Assembly: GCA_022820125.1 (NCBI GenBank)
Contig: JAJEGA010000057.1
Span: 1-64,000 of the forward strand
Length of the DNA: 64,000 bases
Source: Anaerolineae bacterium
GTDB taxonomy: Bacteria > Chloroflexota > Anaerolineae > Aggregatilineales > Phototrophicaceae
Direction: 5' to 3'
In this document: one piece after another, positions 23,980-33,451 of the stretch
Position numbering within the stretch: position 1 is the first letter of the stretch
Layout: each line of letters begins with the position of its first letter
Notes under the pieces: model-generated
Told to the model about the DNA's origin: nothing
The model's database searches: none
Seen by the model: the letters and a program-made list of their open reading frames with translations, nothing else
Made by a program: the position numbers and the translations under genes

Positions 23980-24984
23980 ATGATAAGCAAGATTCGCGCA
24001 GGTGTCTATGGCGGCTCTGGTTATGCGGGGCTTGACTTGGTTGAGATCCTTTCGCGCCATCCGCAGGTTGATTTGGCATTCGCCACATCGAACACTTATG
24101 CCGGCGATGAGGCGCCGGGTACCGGGTTGCGGTATGTGCCCGCCGATGCCGCTTTGCTCGAGGGGGTTGATGTGATCTTGCTGGCTTTGCCGCACAGGAC
24201 CTCGGCGAAGACGGCGAAGATTGGCATTGAAGCGGGCGTCAAGGTGGTGGATTTGTCTGCTGATCTGCGAATCGATACGCCGGAAGCTTATGAGCGCTCG
24301 TACGACAGCCCGCATCCGCACCCGGAATTGCTGCCGACGCCATACGGATTGCCGGAAATCAATCGCGAGAAGATTGTGGGCGCTGATGTGGTGGCGACGC
24401 CTGGCTGCTACCCGACGACTACCTTGCTGGGCATTTATCCTTTGCTGGCAACCGGGGCGCTTTGCGCTGACGCGCCCGTCATCGTGGATGCCAAATCTGG
24501 TGTGACGGGCGCAGGGCGGAAGCCGTCGCTGACGACGCATTTCGCCGAGGTTTTCGGCAATCTCATTCCGTACAAGACGGGGCGCGCGCATCGGCACATC
24601 GGCGAGATGGAGCAGGAAGCGCATAAGATCAGCGAAAGGATCGGACCCATTATATTCTGCCCGCATCTTTTGCCGGTCGACCGCGGGTTGATGTCGAGCA
24701 TTTATGTCACGCTAAACGAGAGCTTGGAGAGCGATCAGCTGCAGGACCTGTACGCCGAGATGTATGGCGGGGAAGCGCTGGTGGATGTCTTGCCCTTGGG
24801 CGAACAGGCGACGCTGCGGCACGCGGTGAAGACGAACAGGTGCGTCATCAGCATCACGCCTGTTTTGCCGCGCCACGCGCATATCACCAGTGTGACGGAC
24901 AATCTGCGCAAGGGCGCCGCGAGCCAGGCGGTGCAGAATATGAATTTGATGTTCGGGCTGGATGAGACAACGGGGTTGATTTAG
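23980..24984 (+). CDS. argC: N-acetyl-gamma-glutamyl-phosphate reductase
   Basis: A 334-residue NADPH-dependent enzyme, third step of arginine synthesis. The N-terminal nucleotide-binding loop AGVYGGSGYAG sits at about residues 7-17, and the catalytic Cys143 is in ATPGCYPTT. PHRTSAK, KSGVTGAGRKP and the HRHIGEMEQE segment also fit. I chose ATG 23980, with GGAG six bases upstream; ATGs at 23968 and 23977 are in frame and cannot be excluded. It is the first gene of argC-argB-argD-argJ, with the attenuator-like leader in front. The stop overlaps the argB GTG by one base. Confidence 0.95.
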   Translation: MISKIRAGVYGGSGYAGLDLVEILSRHPQVDLAFATSNTYAGDEAPGTGLRYVPADAALLEGVDVILLALPHRTSAKTAKIGIEAGVKVVDLSADLRIDTPEAYERSYDSPHPHPELLPTPYGLPEINREKIVGADVVATPGCYPTTTLLGIYPLLATGALCADAPVIVDAKSGVTGAGRKPSLTTHFAEVFGNLIPYKTGRAHRHIGEMEQEAHKISERIGPIIFCPHLLPVDRGLMSSIYVTLNESLESDQLQDLYAEMYGGEALVDVLPLGEQATLRHAVKTNRCVISITPVLPRHAHITSVTDNLRKGAASQAVQNMNLMFGLDETTGLI

Positions 24985-25772
24985 TGCCGAAGGCTGTCAG
25001 CGTGGTGAAGGTCTCGGGCCATTGCCTGGACGACCCGGAACTGATCAAGCAATTCGCGAGCGTCGTGGCGCAGTCGGACGAGCGCTTGGTGATCGTGCAC
25101 GGCGGGGGCCTGGAGATCTCGCAGCTGCAGCGGAGGCTGGGGATAAAACCGAGGTATGTTGATGGCTTGCGGGTGACGGACGCGGATTCGCTGGCGCTGG
25201 TGGAGATGGTGTTATGCGGCAGCGTCAACAAGCGACTTGTGCGATACTTGCTGGCGGCGGGCGTGGACGCGCAGGGCATGTCGGGCGTCGATCGCGGTTT
25301 GGTGCGGGCGCGCAAGATGCGGCATGAGGCGCTGGACATGGCCTTTACCGGCGAGGTGGCATCGGTGCGGGGCGAGGTTATCAACGAATTGCTCGAGCGC
25401 GGGGCGACGCCGGTGGTCGCGCCCGTCAGCGTGGGCGAGGGCAGCAATTTCAATCTCAATGCCGATCCAGTTGCCGGGGCAATTGCGTCCGCGATTGGCG
25501 CGCGGAGCGTGATCTTTATTTCGAATGTCCCCGGGGTGCTGGCGGACGGACAGTTGGTTGCCTGTCTAACGAGGCCGCAGGCGCTTGAATTGATTGAGCG
25601 CGGGGTGATACATGGCGGCATGATACCCAAGGTGGAAAGCGCATTGGATGTGCTATCATCGGGTGTGCCGCAGGCGGTGATCACCGATTTGGCTGGCTGG
25701 GCGAATCGCGGCGGCACAACCTTTATTGCAACTGACGCGGAATCGAGAGTTAGCGAGGGAAAATGTCAATAA
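24984..25772 (+). CDS. argB: Acetylglutamate kinase
   Basis: A 262-residue amino-acid-kinase family enzyme that phosphorylates N-acetylglutamate. VVKVSGHCLDD is the phosphate-binding start, VIVHGGG the glycine motif, and SGVDRGLVRARK, the NLNADPVAGAIASAIGA segment and FISNVPGVL the later motifs. The closing segment GGMIPKVESALDVLSSGV is typical. The sequence is related to the LysW-dependent kinases (LysZ), but no LysW or LysX is here and argJ is adjacent, so the acetylated arginine route is more likely. The start is GTG. It overlaps argD by ten bases. Confidence 0.9.
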   Translation: MPKAVSVVKVSGHCLDDPELIKQFASVVAQSDERLVIVHGGGLEISQLQRRLGIKPRYVDGLRVTDADSLALVEMVLCGSVNKRLVRYLLAAGVDAQGMSGVDRGLVRARKMRHEALDMAFTGEVASVRGEVINELLERGATPVVAPVSVGEGSNFNLNADPVAGAIASAIGARSVIFISNVPGVLADGQLVACLTRPQALELIERGVIHGGMIPKVESALDVLSSGVPQAVITDLAGWANRGGTTFIATDAESRVSEGKCQ

Positions 25773-26965
25773 CAGCGGATGTCATTGAGAAGGACAAGCA
25801 GTTTAGCGTGCCGGTGGCGGGGCGGCCGGATTTTGTGTTGGAGCGGGGCGAAGGCGTGACGGTCTATGATACCGATGGCAAAGCCTATACCGATTGGGTA
25901 GCGGGCATCGCTGTCAACTCGCTGGGATATGGCGACCGGGAGTTGATGGATGTGATCGCCCGGCAGATGAGCACCGGCTTGGTTCATGTTAGTGGTTTGT
26001 ATCATACGCGGGCATTGACCGATTTAGCCGAATTGCTCTGCGCCAATTCATTTGCCGACAAGGTTTACTTCTGCAACAGCGGGGCGGAAGCCAACGAAGG
26101 CGCGTTGAAGTTCGCGCGCAAACTGGCATACGTCAACGGCCGCAAAAACAAGATGAATGTGGTCAGTTTCAGCAAAGCCTTCCACGGCCGCACGTTGGGC
26201 GCGCTGTCGGTTACGCCGACGGAAAAGTATCAAGCGCCATTCAAGCCGATGGTGCCGGGCGCGCTTGTGGGCGAGTTCGATGATATCGAGAGCGCGAAAG
26301 CCTTGATCGATCAGGATACGGCTGCGGTGATCGTCGAGCCGATTCAAGGCGAAGGCGGCATCAATCTGGCGAGCGCCGAATTCTTGCGGGCGCTGCGCCA
26401 GCTCTGTGATGAGCAAGACGCGGTTCTGATTTTCGATGAGATTCAATGTGGCTTGGGGCGGACGGGCGATCTCTGGGCGCATACTTGCAGTGGCGTGACG
26501 CCCGATATTATGACCCTGGCCAAGCCGCTGGCTGGCGGGCTGCCGATCGGCGCGATTCTGGTCACCGATGAAGTGGCGGGCGCGATGCAGCCGGGCGACC
26601 ACGGCTCGACTTTCTCCGGCGGCGCGGTGGTCATGCGGGCGGGCGAGATGGTTGTGAAGCGCGTGCTCAGCCCCGGTTTCCTGGAGCATGTGCGGGAAAC
26701 AGGCGAGTATTTGCTGGAGCGGCTGGCGGAAATCAACAGTCCGCATATCACTGATGTGCGGGGCCGGGGATTGATGGCGGCGATTGAATTGAGCATCCCC
26801 CCGGGCGACATTGTGGCGCAGGGTTATGAGCATGGCTTGCTGCTGGTGAACTCGGGACCCGACGCCATCCGTTTTATTCCGCCGCTGATCGTCGAAAAGC
26901 GGCATGTCGACGAGCTGATCGAAAAGCTGACGCTGATCCTGGAGGGCATAGATGTCGAAGGTTAG
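25763..26965 (+). CDS. argD: Acetylornithine aminotransferase
   Basis: A 400-residue class-III PLP aminotransferase that converts N-acetylglutamate semialdehyde to N-acetylornithine. The PLP phosphate-binding loop FCNSGAEANEGALKFARK, AFHGRTLGALSVT, VEPIQGEGG, IFDEIQCGLGRTG and the PLP-Lys at about 254 in TLAKPLAGGLPIGA are all visible. FSGGAVVMRAG replaces the usual TFGGNPLACAA. GCGAGGGA precedes the ATG. It overlaps argB and argJ, so the operon is tightly coupled. It may also serve other omega-amino acids, as some ArgD proteins do. Confidence 0.94.
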   Translation: MSITADVIEKDKQFSVPVAGRPDFVLERGEGVTVYDTDGKAYTDWVAGIAVNSLGYGDRELMDVIARQMSTGLVHVSGLYHTRALTDLAELLCANSFADKVYFCNSGAEANEGALKFARKLAYVNGRKNKMNVVSFSKAFHGRTLGALSVTPTEKYQAPFKPMVPGALVGEFDDIESAKALIDQDTAAVIVEPIQGEGGINLASAEFLRALRQLCDEQDAVLIFDEIQCGLGRTGDLWAHTCSGVTPDIMTLAKPLAGGLPIGAILVTDEVAGAMQPGDHGSTFSGGAVVMRAGEMVVKRVLSPGFLEHVRETGEYLLERLAEINSPHITDVRGRGLMAAIELSIPPGDIVAQGYEHGLLLVNSGPDAIRFIPPLIVEKRHVDELIEKLTLILEGIDVEG

Positions 26966-28181
26966 CTCGACGGTTGAGTCAGTACGCGGTTTCCAGGTCG
27001 CCGGCGTCCATGCCGGTTTGAAGAAAGACGGGGCGCTGGATTTCTCGCTGGTGGTCAGCGAAGTCGATTGCGCTGCGGCTGGCGTCTTCACGCGGAACAA
27101 GGTTAAGGCGGCGCCGGTATTGCTCGATATGCAGCGATTGGAAGAGAACCCGCAGTCGATACGGGCGGTGGCCTCTAATACCATCAGCGCGAACGCGTGT
27201 ACGGGCGCAATAGGCTTGAAGAACGCGCGGGCGACCGCCAACCTGGTCGCGGATGCGCTTTCGGTTGTATCGGAGCAGGTGTTGGTGATGTCCACCGGCG
27301 TCATCGGCACGCATTTGCCGATGGAAAAAATTGCGCGCGGCGTTGAGTTGGCGAGCGCGAGTCTGGGCTCGGATTGGCGCGCGGCGGCGGCCGGCATCAT
27401 GACGACCGACACGCGCCCGAAGCTCGGGTCGATAAGGGTGGACACTGCCGCTGGCAGCTACACGATTGCGGGCATGGTGAAGGGGGCGGGCATGATCGCG
27501 CCGAATATGGCGACGATGCTAAGCGTGCTGGTTACCGATGCCGAAGCGCAACTGCTCGACTTAAATTCATCGCTATCGGCGGCGGCGCGGCAGAGCTACA
27601 ACCGGATTGTTGTTGACGGCGATACCAGCACCAACGATACGGTTTTGCTGCTGGCCAATGGGATGAGCGGCGTGACGGTCTCAAGCGTGGAGGAGCTTGA
27701 GGCGTTTCAAGACGCGTTAAACGCGCTCACGCGATATTTGGCGCAGGAGGTGGTGCGCGATGGCGAGGGGGTGACGAAATTCATCACGCTCAAGATTGTG
27801 AACGCCGAATCGGAAGCGGATGCGGAGCGGATCGGGCAGACGATTGGCGCGTCGGTCTTGACGAAGTCGGCTTTCTACGGCAGCGATGCCAATTGGGGGC
27901 GGATTATGGCGGCGGCGGGTCGCGCGGATGTGCCACTGGAGCCGGACAGCGCGTCGCTTTGGGTGGCGGCGGGTGAGTCGGTCTCAAGCGATGCGCCGGG
28001 CTTGCAGATATTCAGTGGGGGCATGCCGACTGATTATCGCGAAGAAGACGCGGCCGCGATCATGGCGGAAGCGTCGATCGCGTTTACGTTGGATTGCGGC
28101 ATGGGCGCTGGGGACGCGACGATTTGGACCTGCGATATCAGCCACGACTACATCTCGATCAACGGGGATTATCGCTCATAG
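26952..28181 (+). CDS. argJ: Glutamate N-acetyltransferase / amino-acid N-acetyltransferase
   Basis: A 409-residue enzyme that moves the acetyl group from N-acetylornithine to glutamate, and in bifunctional forms also uses acetyl-CoA. The self-cleavage site is in KGAGMIAPNMATML, with nucleophile Thr188 after autoproteolysis. The substrate motif DGDTSTNDT and the C-terminal SDANWGRIMAAAGR also fit. Its presence means the cyclic arginine pathway, so a separate NAGS (ArgA) and ArgE may not be needed. It overlaps the end of argD by 14 bases. Confidence 0.95.
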   Translation: MSKVSSTVESVRGFQVAGVHAGLKKDGALDFSLVVSEVDCAAAGVFTRNKVKAAPVLLDMQRLEENPQSIRAVASNTISANACTGAIGLKNARATANLVADALSVVSEQVLVMSTGVIGTHLPMEKIARGVELASASLGSDWRAAAAGIMTTDTRPKLGSIRVDTAAGSYTIAGMVKGAGMIAPNMATMLSVLVTDAEAQLLDLNSSLSAAARQSYNRIVVDGDTSTNDTVLLLANGMSGVTVSSVEELEAFQDALNALTRYLAQEVVRDGEGVTKFITLKIVNAESEADAERIGQTIGASVLTKSAFYGSDANWGRIMAAAGRADVPLEPDSASLWVAAGESVSSDAPGLQIFSGGMPTDYREEDAAAIMAEASIAFTLDCGMGAGDATIWTCDISHDYISINGDYRS

Positions 28182-28318
28182 GGGGCCTAGGGCGGGCAGT
28201 GTATTCTTGTATGCTGAAAGAGCGAGGACCTTCACCACCGAGTGCACCGAGAAAATAGAGTGCACCGAGAATCGTAAGTGAAATATGCCTGTTTCGCGGT
28301 AGACACCGTTAAGTTACA

Positions 28319-28346
28319 CAGCCTTTCGATTATTTAGGCTGAATTT
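28319..28346 (+). terminator. Weak hairpin after the arg operon
   Basis: CAGCCT (28319-28324) and AGGCTG (28336-28341) form a 6-base stem followed by AATTTT. It lies 140 bases after argJ and 70 before carA. Just before it, GAGTGCACCGAGA-type units repeat twice (28234-28271). Confidence 0.3.
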
Positions 28347-28414
28347 TATGGGCAATTATTCTCATTAGGTTCTTGGAATTGCTGGAATGACACATTGACG
28401 AGGTTGGTCGGGTT

Positions 28415-29545
28415 ATGAATGCGGTGTTGGCGCTGGAGGATGGGCGGGTCTTCCCGGGCGAGGGCTTTGGGGCGGAAGGCGTTTCCACCGGCGAGATTGT
28501 CTTCAACACATCGATGACGGGTTATCAGGAGATTCTGACCGACCCGTCGTATCATCGTCAGATCGTCACCATGACCGTGCCACATGTCGGCAACACTGGC
28601 GTCAACCTGGAAGATCCGGAATCGGGCAAGGTTTGGGTCGCCGGATTCGTTGTGCGATCGCTAAGCCCGATCGTCAGCAACTGGCGCAATCGCGGCGACC
28701 TCGGCAGCTATCTAAAGGACAGCGGCATCATTGGCGTATCGGCGGTGGCGACGCGTGCGCTTGTGCGTCATATCCGCGAGATTGGCGTGATGCGGGCGGC
28801 GGTTGCGCATGGACGAGAAGCGGACGATGCCGATGGGCTGATTGATATGGCGCGGGCGTCGCTGGATATGACGGGCGCGAATTTGGTTGATGATGTAACG
28901 GCGCAGGAAGCCTACGACTGGGACGAGGGCAGCGACGCGCAATGGTACGGTGATCATCGCGAGGCGGCGGAGCGTCCGCTCGTTGTGGCTTATGATTATG
29001 GCATCAAGCGGAATATCCTGCGGATGATGACCGACCGCGGCTTGCGCGTCAGGGTGGTGCCAGCCTGGACGGCGCCGGCGGATGTGCTCGATATGAAGCC
29101 GGCGGGCCTCTTCCTGAGCAATGGGCCCGGTGACCCGGCGGCGGTCGACTACGCCATTGCCAACGTGAAATCGCTGCTGGGCGCGGCGCCGATTTTTGGC
29201 ATCTGCCTCGGTCATCAGATCCTGGCATTGGCGCTGGGCGGCGAAACGGAAAAGATGCGTTTTGGGCACCGGGGCGGCAATCAGCCGGTGAAACACCTCG
29301 CGAGCGGCGAAGTGGAGATCGCGACGCACAATCACGGCTTCGCGGTTTCGGCGGGCAGCGGCTTAAAGGGCGGCGAGGTGACGCACGTCAACTTGAACGA
29401 TGACACGGTCGCCGGCTTGCGTCACCGGGAGTTGCGCGCCTTCAGCGTGCAGTATCATCCGGAGGCGTCGCCGGGGCCGCATGATTCGTTTTATCTATTT
29501 GATGAGTTTGTTGCGGCGGTTCGCGGCGAGCGGCGATCTTATTGA
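28415..29545 (+). CDS. carA: Carbamoyl-phosphate synthase small subunit
   Basis: A 376-residue glutamine amidotransferase subunit that passes ammonia to CarB. The N-terminal domain (about 1-150) opens ALEDGRVFPGEGFG and has NTSMTGYQEILTDPSY. The C-terminal class-I amidotransferase domain has the nucleophile Cys264 in FGICLGHQILALALGG and the His-Glu pair in QYHPEASPGP. Carbamoyl phosphate feeds both pyrimidine and arginine synthesis, which fits its place behind the arg genes. The gap to argJ is 233 bases, so it likely has its own promoter. Confidence 0.97.
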   Translation: MNAVLALEDGRVFPGEGFGAEGVSTGEIVFNTSMTGYQEILTDPSYHRQIVTMTVPHVGNTGVNLEDPESGKVWVAGFVVRSLSPIVSNWRNRGDLGSYLKDSGIIGVSAVATRALVRHIREIGVMRAAVAHGREADDADGLIDMARASLDMTGANLVDDVTAQEAYDWDEGSDAQWYGDHREAAERPLVVAYDYGIKRNILRMMTDRGLRVRVVPAWTAPADVLDMKPAGLFLSNGPGDPAAVDYAIANVKSLLGAAPIFGICLGHQILALALGGETEKMRFGHRGGNQPVKHLASGEVEIATHNHGFAVSAGSGLKGGEVTHVNLNDDTVAGLRHRELRAFSVQYHPEASPGPHDSFYLFDEFVAAVRGERRSY

Positions 29546-29561
29546 GAATATTATGCGCGAG

Positions 29562-29586
29562 TGGACGAGCGACGGGCTCGCCCGTA
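29562..29586. repeat. REP-like palindrome
   Basis: GGACGAGC/GGCTCGCCC-like imperfect palindrome ending in GTAC, between carA and carB. Confidence 0.45.
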
Positions 29587-29659
29587 CACGCGTTTGGGCG
29601 ACGCTGACCGCCAACACAGGAATTGTTGATTAAATTAGACGCTCTATAGAAGGATATTC

Positions 29660-32600
29660 ATGCCCAAGCGAACAGACATTGAGCGCATCATGATTATCGG
29701 CTCGGGTCCGATCGTCATCGGCCAGGCTTGCGAGTTCGATTACAGCGGCGTGCAAGCTTGCAAGGCGCTGAAGGCGCAGGGCTATCACGTCATTCTCGTC
29801 AATTCCAATCCGGCGACGATCATGACTGACCCGCAATTCGCCGATGCGACTTATGTCGAACCGCTGACGCCGGATATTTGCGAGAAGATCATCGCGCAGG
29901 AGGCGCCTGATGCCTTGCTGCCGACGGTGGGTGGCCAGACGGCGCTCAATCTGGCGGTGGCGCTGAAGGAATCGGGCGCGCTGGATCGCCATGGCGTCGA
30001 ACTGATCGGCGCCACCTTGAGCAGCATTCAATTGGCGGAAGACCGGCAACTCTTCAATGACACCATGCGAGAAATTGGTCTTAAGGTGCCGGACAGCAAA
30101 GTGGTCGCCTGTGTAGATGATGCGCTCGCTTTCGCCGATGAGATCGGTTATCCGATTTTGATTCGACCGTCATTCACGATGGGCGGCGCTGGCGGCGGCG
30201 TCGCTTACGACAGCGAGGAATTGCGGCGGGTCGCGGCTAACGGCATTCATCAGAGCCCGGTGGGCGAGGTGCTGGTCGACAGGAGTCTGCTCGGCTGGAA
30301 GGAATACGAGCTTGAGTTGATGCGGGACGCGCGCGGCAATTTTGTAGTCGTTTGCTCGATTGAGAACCTGGATCCGATGGGTGTGCATACGGGCGACAGC
30401 ATCACGATCGCGCCAGCGCAGACCTTGACGGACAAGGAGGTTCAGCGGCTGCGGAATATGTCGCGGAAGATATTCGACCGCGTCGGCATCAGCACCGGCG
30501 GGGCGAATGTGCAATTCGCGATTAATCCTGAGGATGGCGAAGTTTATGTGATTGAGATGAATCCGCGGGTTTCGCGCTCATCGGCGCTGGCGAGCAAGGC
30601 GACCGGCTTCCCCATCGCCAAGATTGCGGCGCTGGTTGCGGTTGGATTCACGCTGGATGAGATTCCCAACGATATCACCTTGGAGACGCCCGCCAGTTTC
30701 GAGCCGTCGCTGGATTATATCGTCGTCAAGATTCCGCGCTGGGATTTCAAGAAGTTCGCCGGCGCCGATCCGGTGCTGGGACCGCAGATGAAGGCGGTTG
30801 GGGAAGTCATGGCGATTGGCCGCACCTTCGCGGAAGCGCTGCAGAAAGGCGTGCGCTCGCTGGATATCGGCATGGATGGATTTGGCAGCCAGGTCGATGA
30901 TGATTTATCGCCCGAAGTGCTGAGTGTGCCGACGGCGCAGCGTCTGTTTCAAGTGGCCAGTTTAATCGCGAAGGGTATTGGCTTCGAGGAAATCGTGGCG
31001 CAGACGCATTTTGACCCCTGGTTCGTGCAGCAGATGAGCGCGCTGATGGGGATTCACCATACGGTCGCGGATAAAGCTTTGCGGCTGGACGATCTGGATG
31101 CGGCGGATTTGCGGCGGCTGAAGCAGTCCGGTTTCAGCGACGCGTATATCGGGGACCTGGTTGGCGTGGACGGGTTGGCGGTGCGCGAACAGCGCAAGCG
31201 GCTCGGCGTCGAGGCGAATTTCTACCGCGTTGATACCTGCGCGGCCGAGTTTGAAGCGATGACGCCGTATCTCTATTCAACTTACGAGATGGAAGACGAG
31301 GCTGCGCCGAGCGATGCGCCCAAGGTGATGATCCTCGGCGGCGGGCCCAACCGGATCGGACAAGGCATTGAGTTTGATTATTGCTGTGTGCATGCTTGTT
31401 TCGCCTTGAAGGAATCGGGTTACGAGACCATCATGGTCAACTGCAATCCGGAGACGGTCAGCACTGATTATGACACGGCTGATCGGCTGTATTTTGAGCC
31501 GCTGACCGCTGAGGATGTGATGAACATCGTCGACCGGGAAAAGCCCGATGGCGTGCTGGCGCAATTCGGGGGGCAGACGCCGCTCAATATCGCGCGCGAT
31601 CTGGAGCGCATGGGGGCGCCGATTTGGGGGACGCCGGTTGATACGATTGATCTGGCGGAAGACCGCGAGCGCTTCAACGCTTTGATGCGGCGGCTGAATA
31701 TCGCGCAGCCGGCCGGCGCGACGATCATGAATCGGCACGAAGCGGCTGCGGCGGCTTCCGCCATCGGCTACCCGGTGCTGGTGCGCCCGAGTTATGTTTT
31801 AGGCGGACGCGGCATGGCTATCGTTTTTGATGAAGGGCAGCTGCTGGATTGGCTGGATGCCAATGTCGATTGGGGCGGGCATCCGGTATTGATTGATCAG
31901 TTCCTGGATGATGCCTATGAAGTCGATGTCGATGCGCTCTGCGACGGCAGGGACGTGACTATCGGCGGCATCATGCAGCATATTGAACAAGCCGGCGTGC
32001 ATAGTGGGGATTCGGCTTGTGTTGTGCCGCCGTACAGGATCAGCTATTTTCACCTGGATATCATTCGCGATCACACGCGGCGGATCGGTCTGGCGCTTGG
32101 CGTAAAGGGTTTGTTCAACATTCAGTTTGCGGTCAAGGATGACGAGGTCTACGTCTTGGAAGTCAATCCGCGGGCGAGCCGGACGGTGCCATTTATCAGC
32201 AAGGCGACGGGTCATCCGCTGGCGCGATATGCGGCGCAGATCGCAGCCGGGGCGACGCTCGCGGGGCTGGGATTTCTATCGGAGCCGGCGGTGACCGGTT
32301 TTTTCGTCAAAGAAGCGGTGTTTCCCTTTCAGAAGTTTCCGGGTGTCGACACGCGGCTGGGTCCGGAGATGCGCTCCACCGGCGAAGTGATGGGGCATGC
32401 GTCGAGCTTCGGCCACGCCTTTATCAAGTCTCAAGCCTCAGCGGGTGTGTCGTTGCCGGAGAGCGGCCGGGTGTTCATCAGCGTCAACGACTTCGACAAA
32501 GCGGCAGTGGCGAAGATCGCGCGCGACTTGGAGAAGCTCGGTTTTGAAATTATCGCCACCGATGGCACGGCGGGCTGGCTCAAGCAGACGGGCATCAAGA

Positions 32601-32866
32601 CGGGGCGCATCAACAAGCTTTCGCAGGGCAGCCCGCATATCCTTGACGCCATGCAAGAGGGGCAGGTCGGTCTCCTCATCAATACGCCGCGGGGCAGCCA
32701 GGCGCATGCCGAAGGCGTCACCATCCGCAGCCAGGCTTATGCGCTGGGGATCCCAATCATTACGACGATGAGCGCGGCGGCGGCCGCGGTGCAAGGCATC
32801 AAGCGCATGCGCGAGCGACCGCTGAGCGTGCGCAGTTTGCAGTCGCATTACGGGGCGGTGCTGTAA
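29660..32866 (+). CDS. carB: Carbamoyl-phosphate synthase large subunit
   Basis: A 1068-residue enzyme that makes carbamoyl phosphate from bicarbonate, ammonia and two ATP. Two homologous ATP-grasp halves are visible. The first opens [21 protein letters not shown], with [12 protein letters not shown] near residue 170. The second begins near residue 555 ([20 protein letters not shown]), with [13 protein letters not shown]-terminal MGS-like allosteric domain (about 935-1068) includes [14 protein letters not shown]. Length is standard. AGAAGGA precedes the ATG. Confidence 0.98.
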   Translation: MPKRTDIERIMIIGSGPIVIGQACEFDYSGVQACKALKAQGYHVILVNSNPATIMTDPQFADATYVEPLTPDICEKIIAQEAPDALLPTVGGQTALNLAVALKESGALDRHGVELIGATLSSIQLAEDRQLFNDTMREIGLKVPDSKVVACVDDALAFADEIGYPILIRPSFTMGGAGGGVAYDSEELRRVAANGIHQSPVGEVLVDRSLLGWKEYELELMRDARGNFVVVCSIENLDPMGVHTGDSITIAPAQTLTDKEVQRLRNMSRKIFDRVGISTGGANVQFAINPEDGEVYVIEMNPRVSRSSALASKATGFPIAKIAALVAVGFTLDEIPNDITLETPASFEPSLDYIVVKIPRWDFKKFAGADPVLGPQMKAVGEVMAIGRTFAEALQKGVRSLDIGMDGFGSQVDDDLSPEVLSVPTAQRLFQVASLIAKGIGFEEIVAQTHFDPWFVQQMSALMGIHHTVADKALRLDDLDAADLRRLKQSGFSDAYIGDLVGVDGLAVREQRKRLGVEANFYRVDTCAAEFEAMTPYLYSTYEMEDEAAPSDAPKVMILGGGPNRIGQGIEFDYCCVHACFALKESGYETIMVNCNPETVSTDYDTADRLYFEPLTAEDVMNIVDREKPDGVLAQFGGQTPLNIARDLERMGAPIWGTPVDTIDLAEDRERFNALMRRLNIAQPAGATIMNRHEAAAAASAIGYPVLVRPSYVLGGRGMAIVFDEGQLLDWLDANVDWGGHPVLIDQFLDDAYEVDVDALCDGRDVTIGGIMQHIEQAGVHSGDSACVVPPYRISYFHLDIIRDHTRRIGLALGVKGLFNIQFAVKDDEVYVLEVNPRASRTVPFISKATGHPLARYAAQIAAGATLAGLGFLSEPAVTGFFVKEAVFPFQKFPGVDTRLGPEMRSTGEVMGHASSFGHAFIKSQASAGVSLPESGRVFISVNDFDKAAVAKIARDLEKLGFEIIATDGTAGWLKQTGIKTGRINKLSQGSPHILDAMQEGQVGLLINTPRGSQAHAEGVTIRSQAYALGIPIITTMSAAAAAVQGIKRMRERPLSVRSLQSHYGAVL

Positions 32867-32890
32867 AGAAACGTTGGCGAGGGCGAGCGA

Positions 32891-33451
32891 ATGGCGCTGG
32901 CATACGAGAAGCATCTCGAAGAAATCCTCATTGATGAAGCCACATTGCAGAGCCGGATCGCGCAACTGGGCGCGCAGATCAATCTGGATTATGCCGGCTG
33001 CAGCGATCTGCTGCTGCTCTGCATATTAAAAGGCGGCGTGATGTTCTTGTCGGATTTGTCGCGCCATGTCAATGTGCCGCACGTCATTGACTTTATGGCG
33101 GCGAGCAGTTATGGCTTTGGCGCTCGACAGTCGGCTGGTTCGGTGCGCATCGACATGGACATGCGCATGGATGTGAAGGACAAGCACGTGCTGGTTGTCG
33201 AGGACATCATCGACAGCGGTTATACCTTGGCTTTTGTCTTGAAGACCTTGCGCAATCGCGAGCCAGCCAGCCTGAAACTCTGCGCGCTGCTCAACAAACA
33301 GTCGCGCCGCGAAGTCGATATTGATGTGGATTACATCGGATTCAATATCGAGAATAAGTTTGTCTTCGGCTACGGACTCGATCTTGACGAGCGCTTCCGC
33401 AATCTTCGCTTCGTCGGCGTGGCGAGGGCGGATGCGCTAGCGGATGAATGA
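32891..33451 (+). CDS. hpt: Hypoxanthine phosphoribosyltransferase
   Basis: A 186-residue purine-salvage enzyme that makes IMP or GMP from hypoxanthine or guanine and PRPP. The family motifs are in order: LLLCILKGGVMFLSDLSRH, MAASSYGFGARQSAG (flexible loop), and the PRPP motif VVEDIIDSGYTLAFVLKTL. The C-terminal YIGFNIENKFVFGYGLDLDERFRNL is typical. It starts 24 bases after carB and overlaps the next gene by eight bases. Confidence 0.94.
   Translation: MALAYEKHLEEILIDEATLQSRIAQLGAQINLDYAGCSDLLLLCILKGGVMFLSDLSRHVNVPHVIDFMAASSYGFGARQSAGSVRIDMDMRMDVKDKHVLVVEDIIDSGYTLAFVLKTLRNREPASLKLCALLNKQSRREVDIDVDYIGFNIENKFVFGYGLDLDERFRNLRFVGVARADALADE

Noticed and set aside
23757..23980. T-box riboswitch in the argC leader
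   Set aside because: I could not find the GGTGGNACCGCG core. The Arg-codon ORF plus terminator explains the region better. An Infernal run with the T-box model would settle it.
24984..25772. LysZ (LysW-aminoadipate kinase) rather than ArgB
   Set aside because: Some motifs are LysZ-like, but no lysW or lysX gene is near and argJ points to acetylated intermediates.
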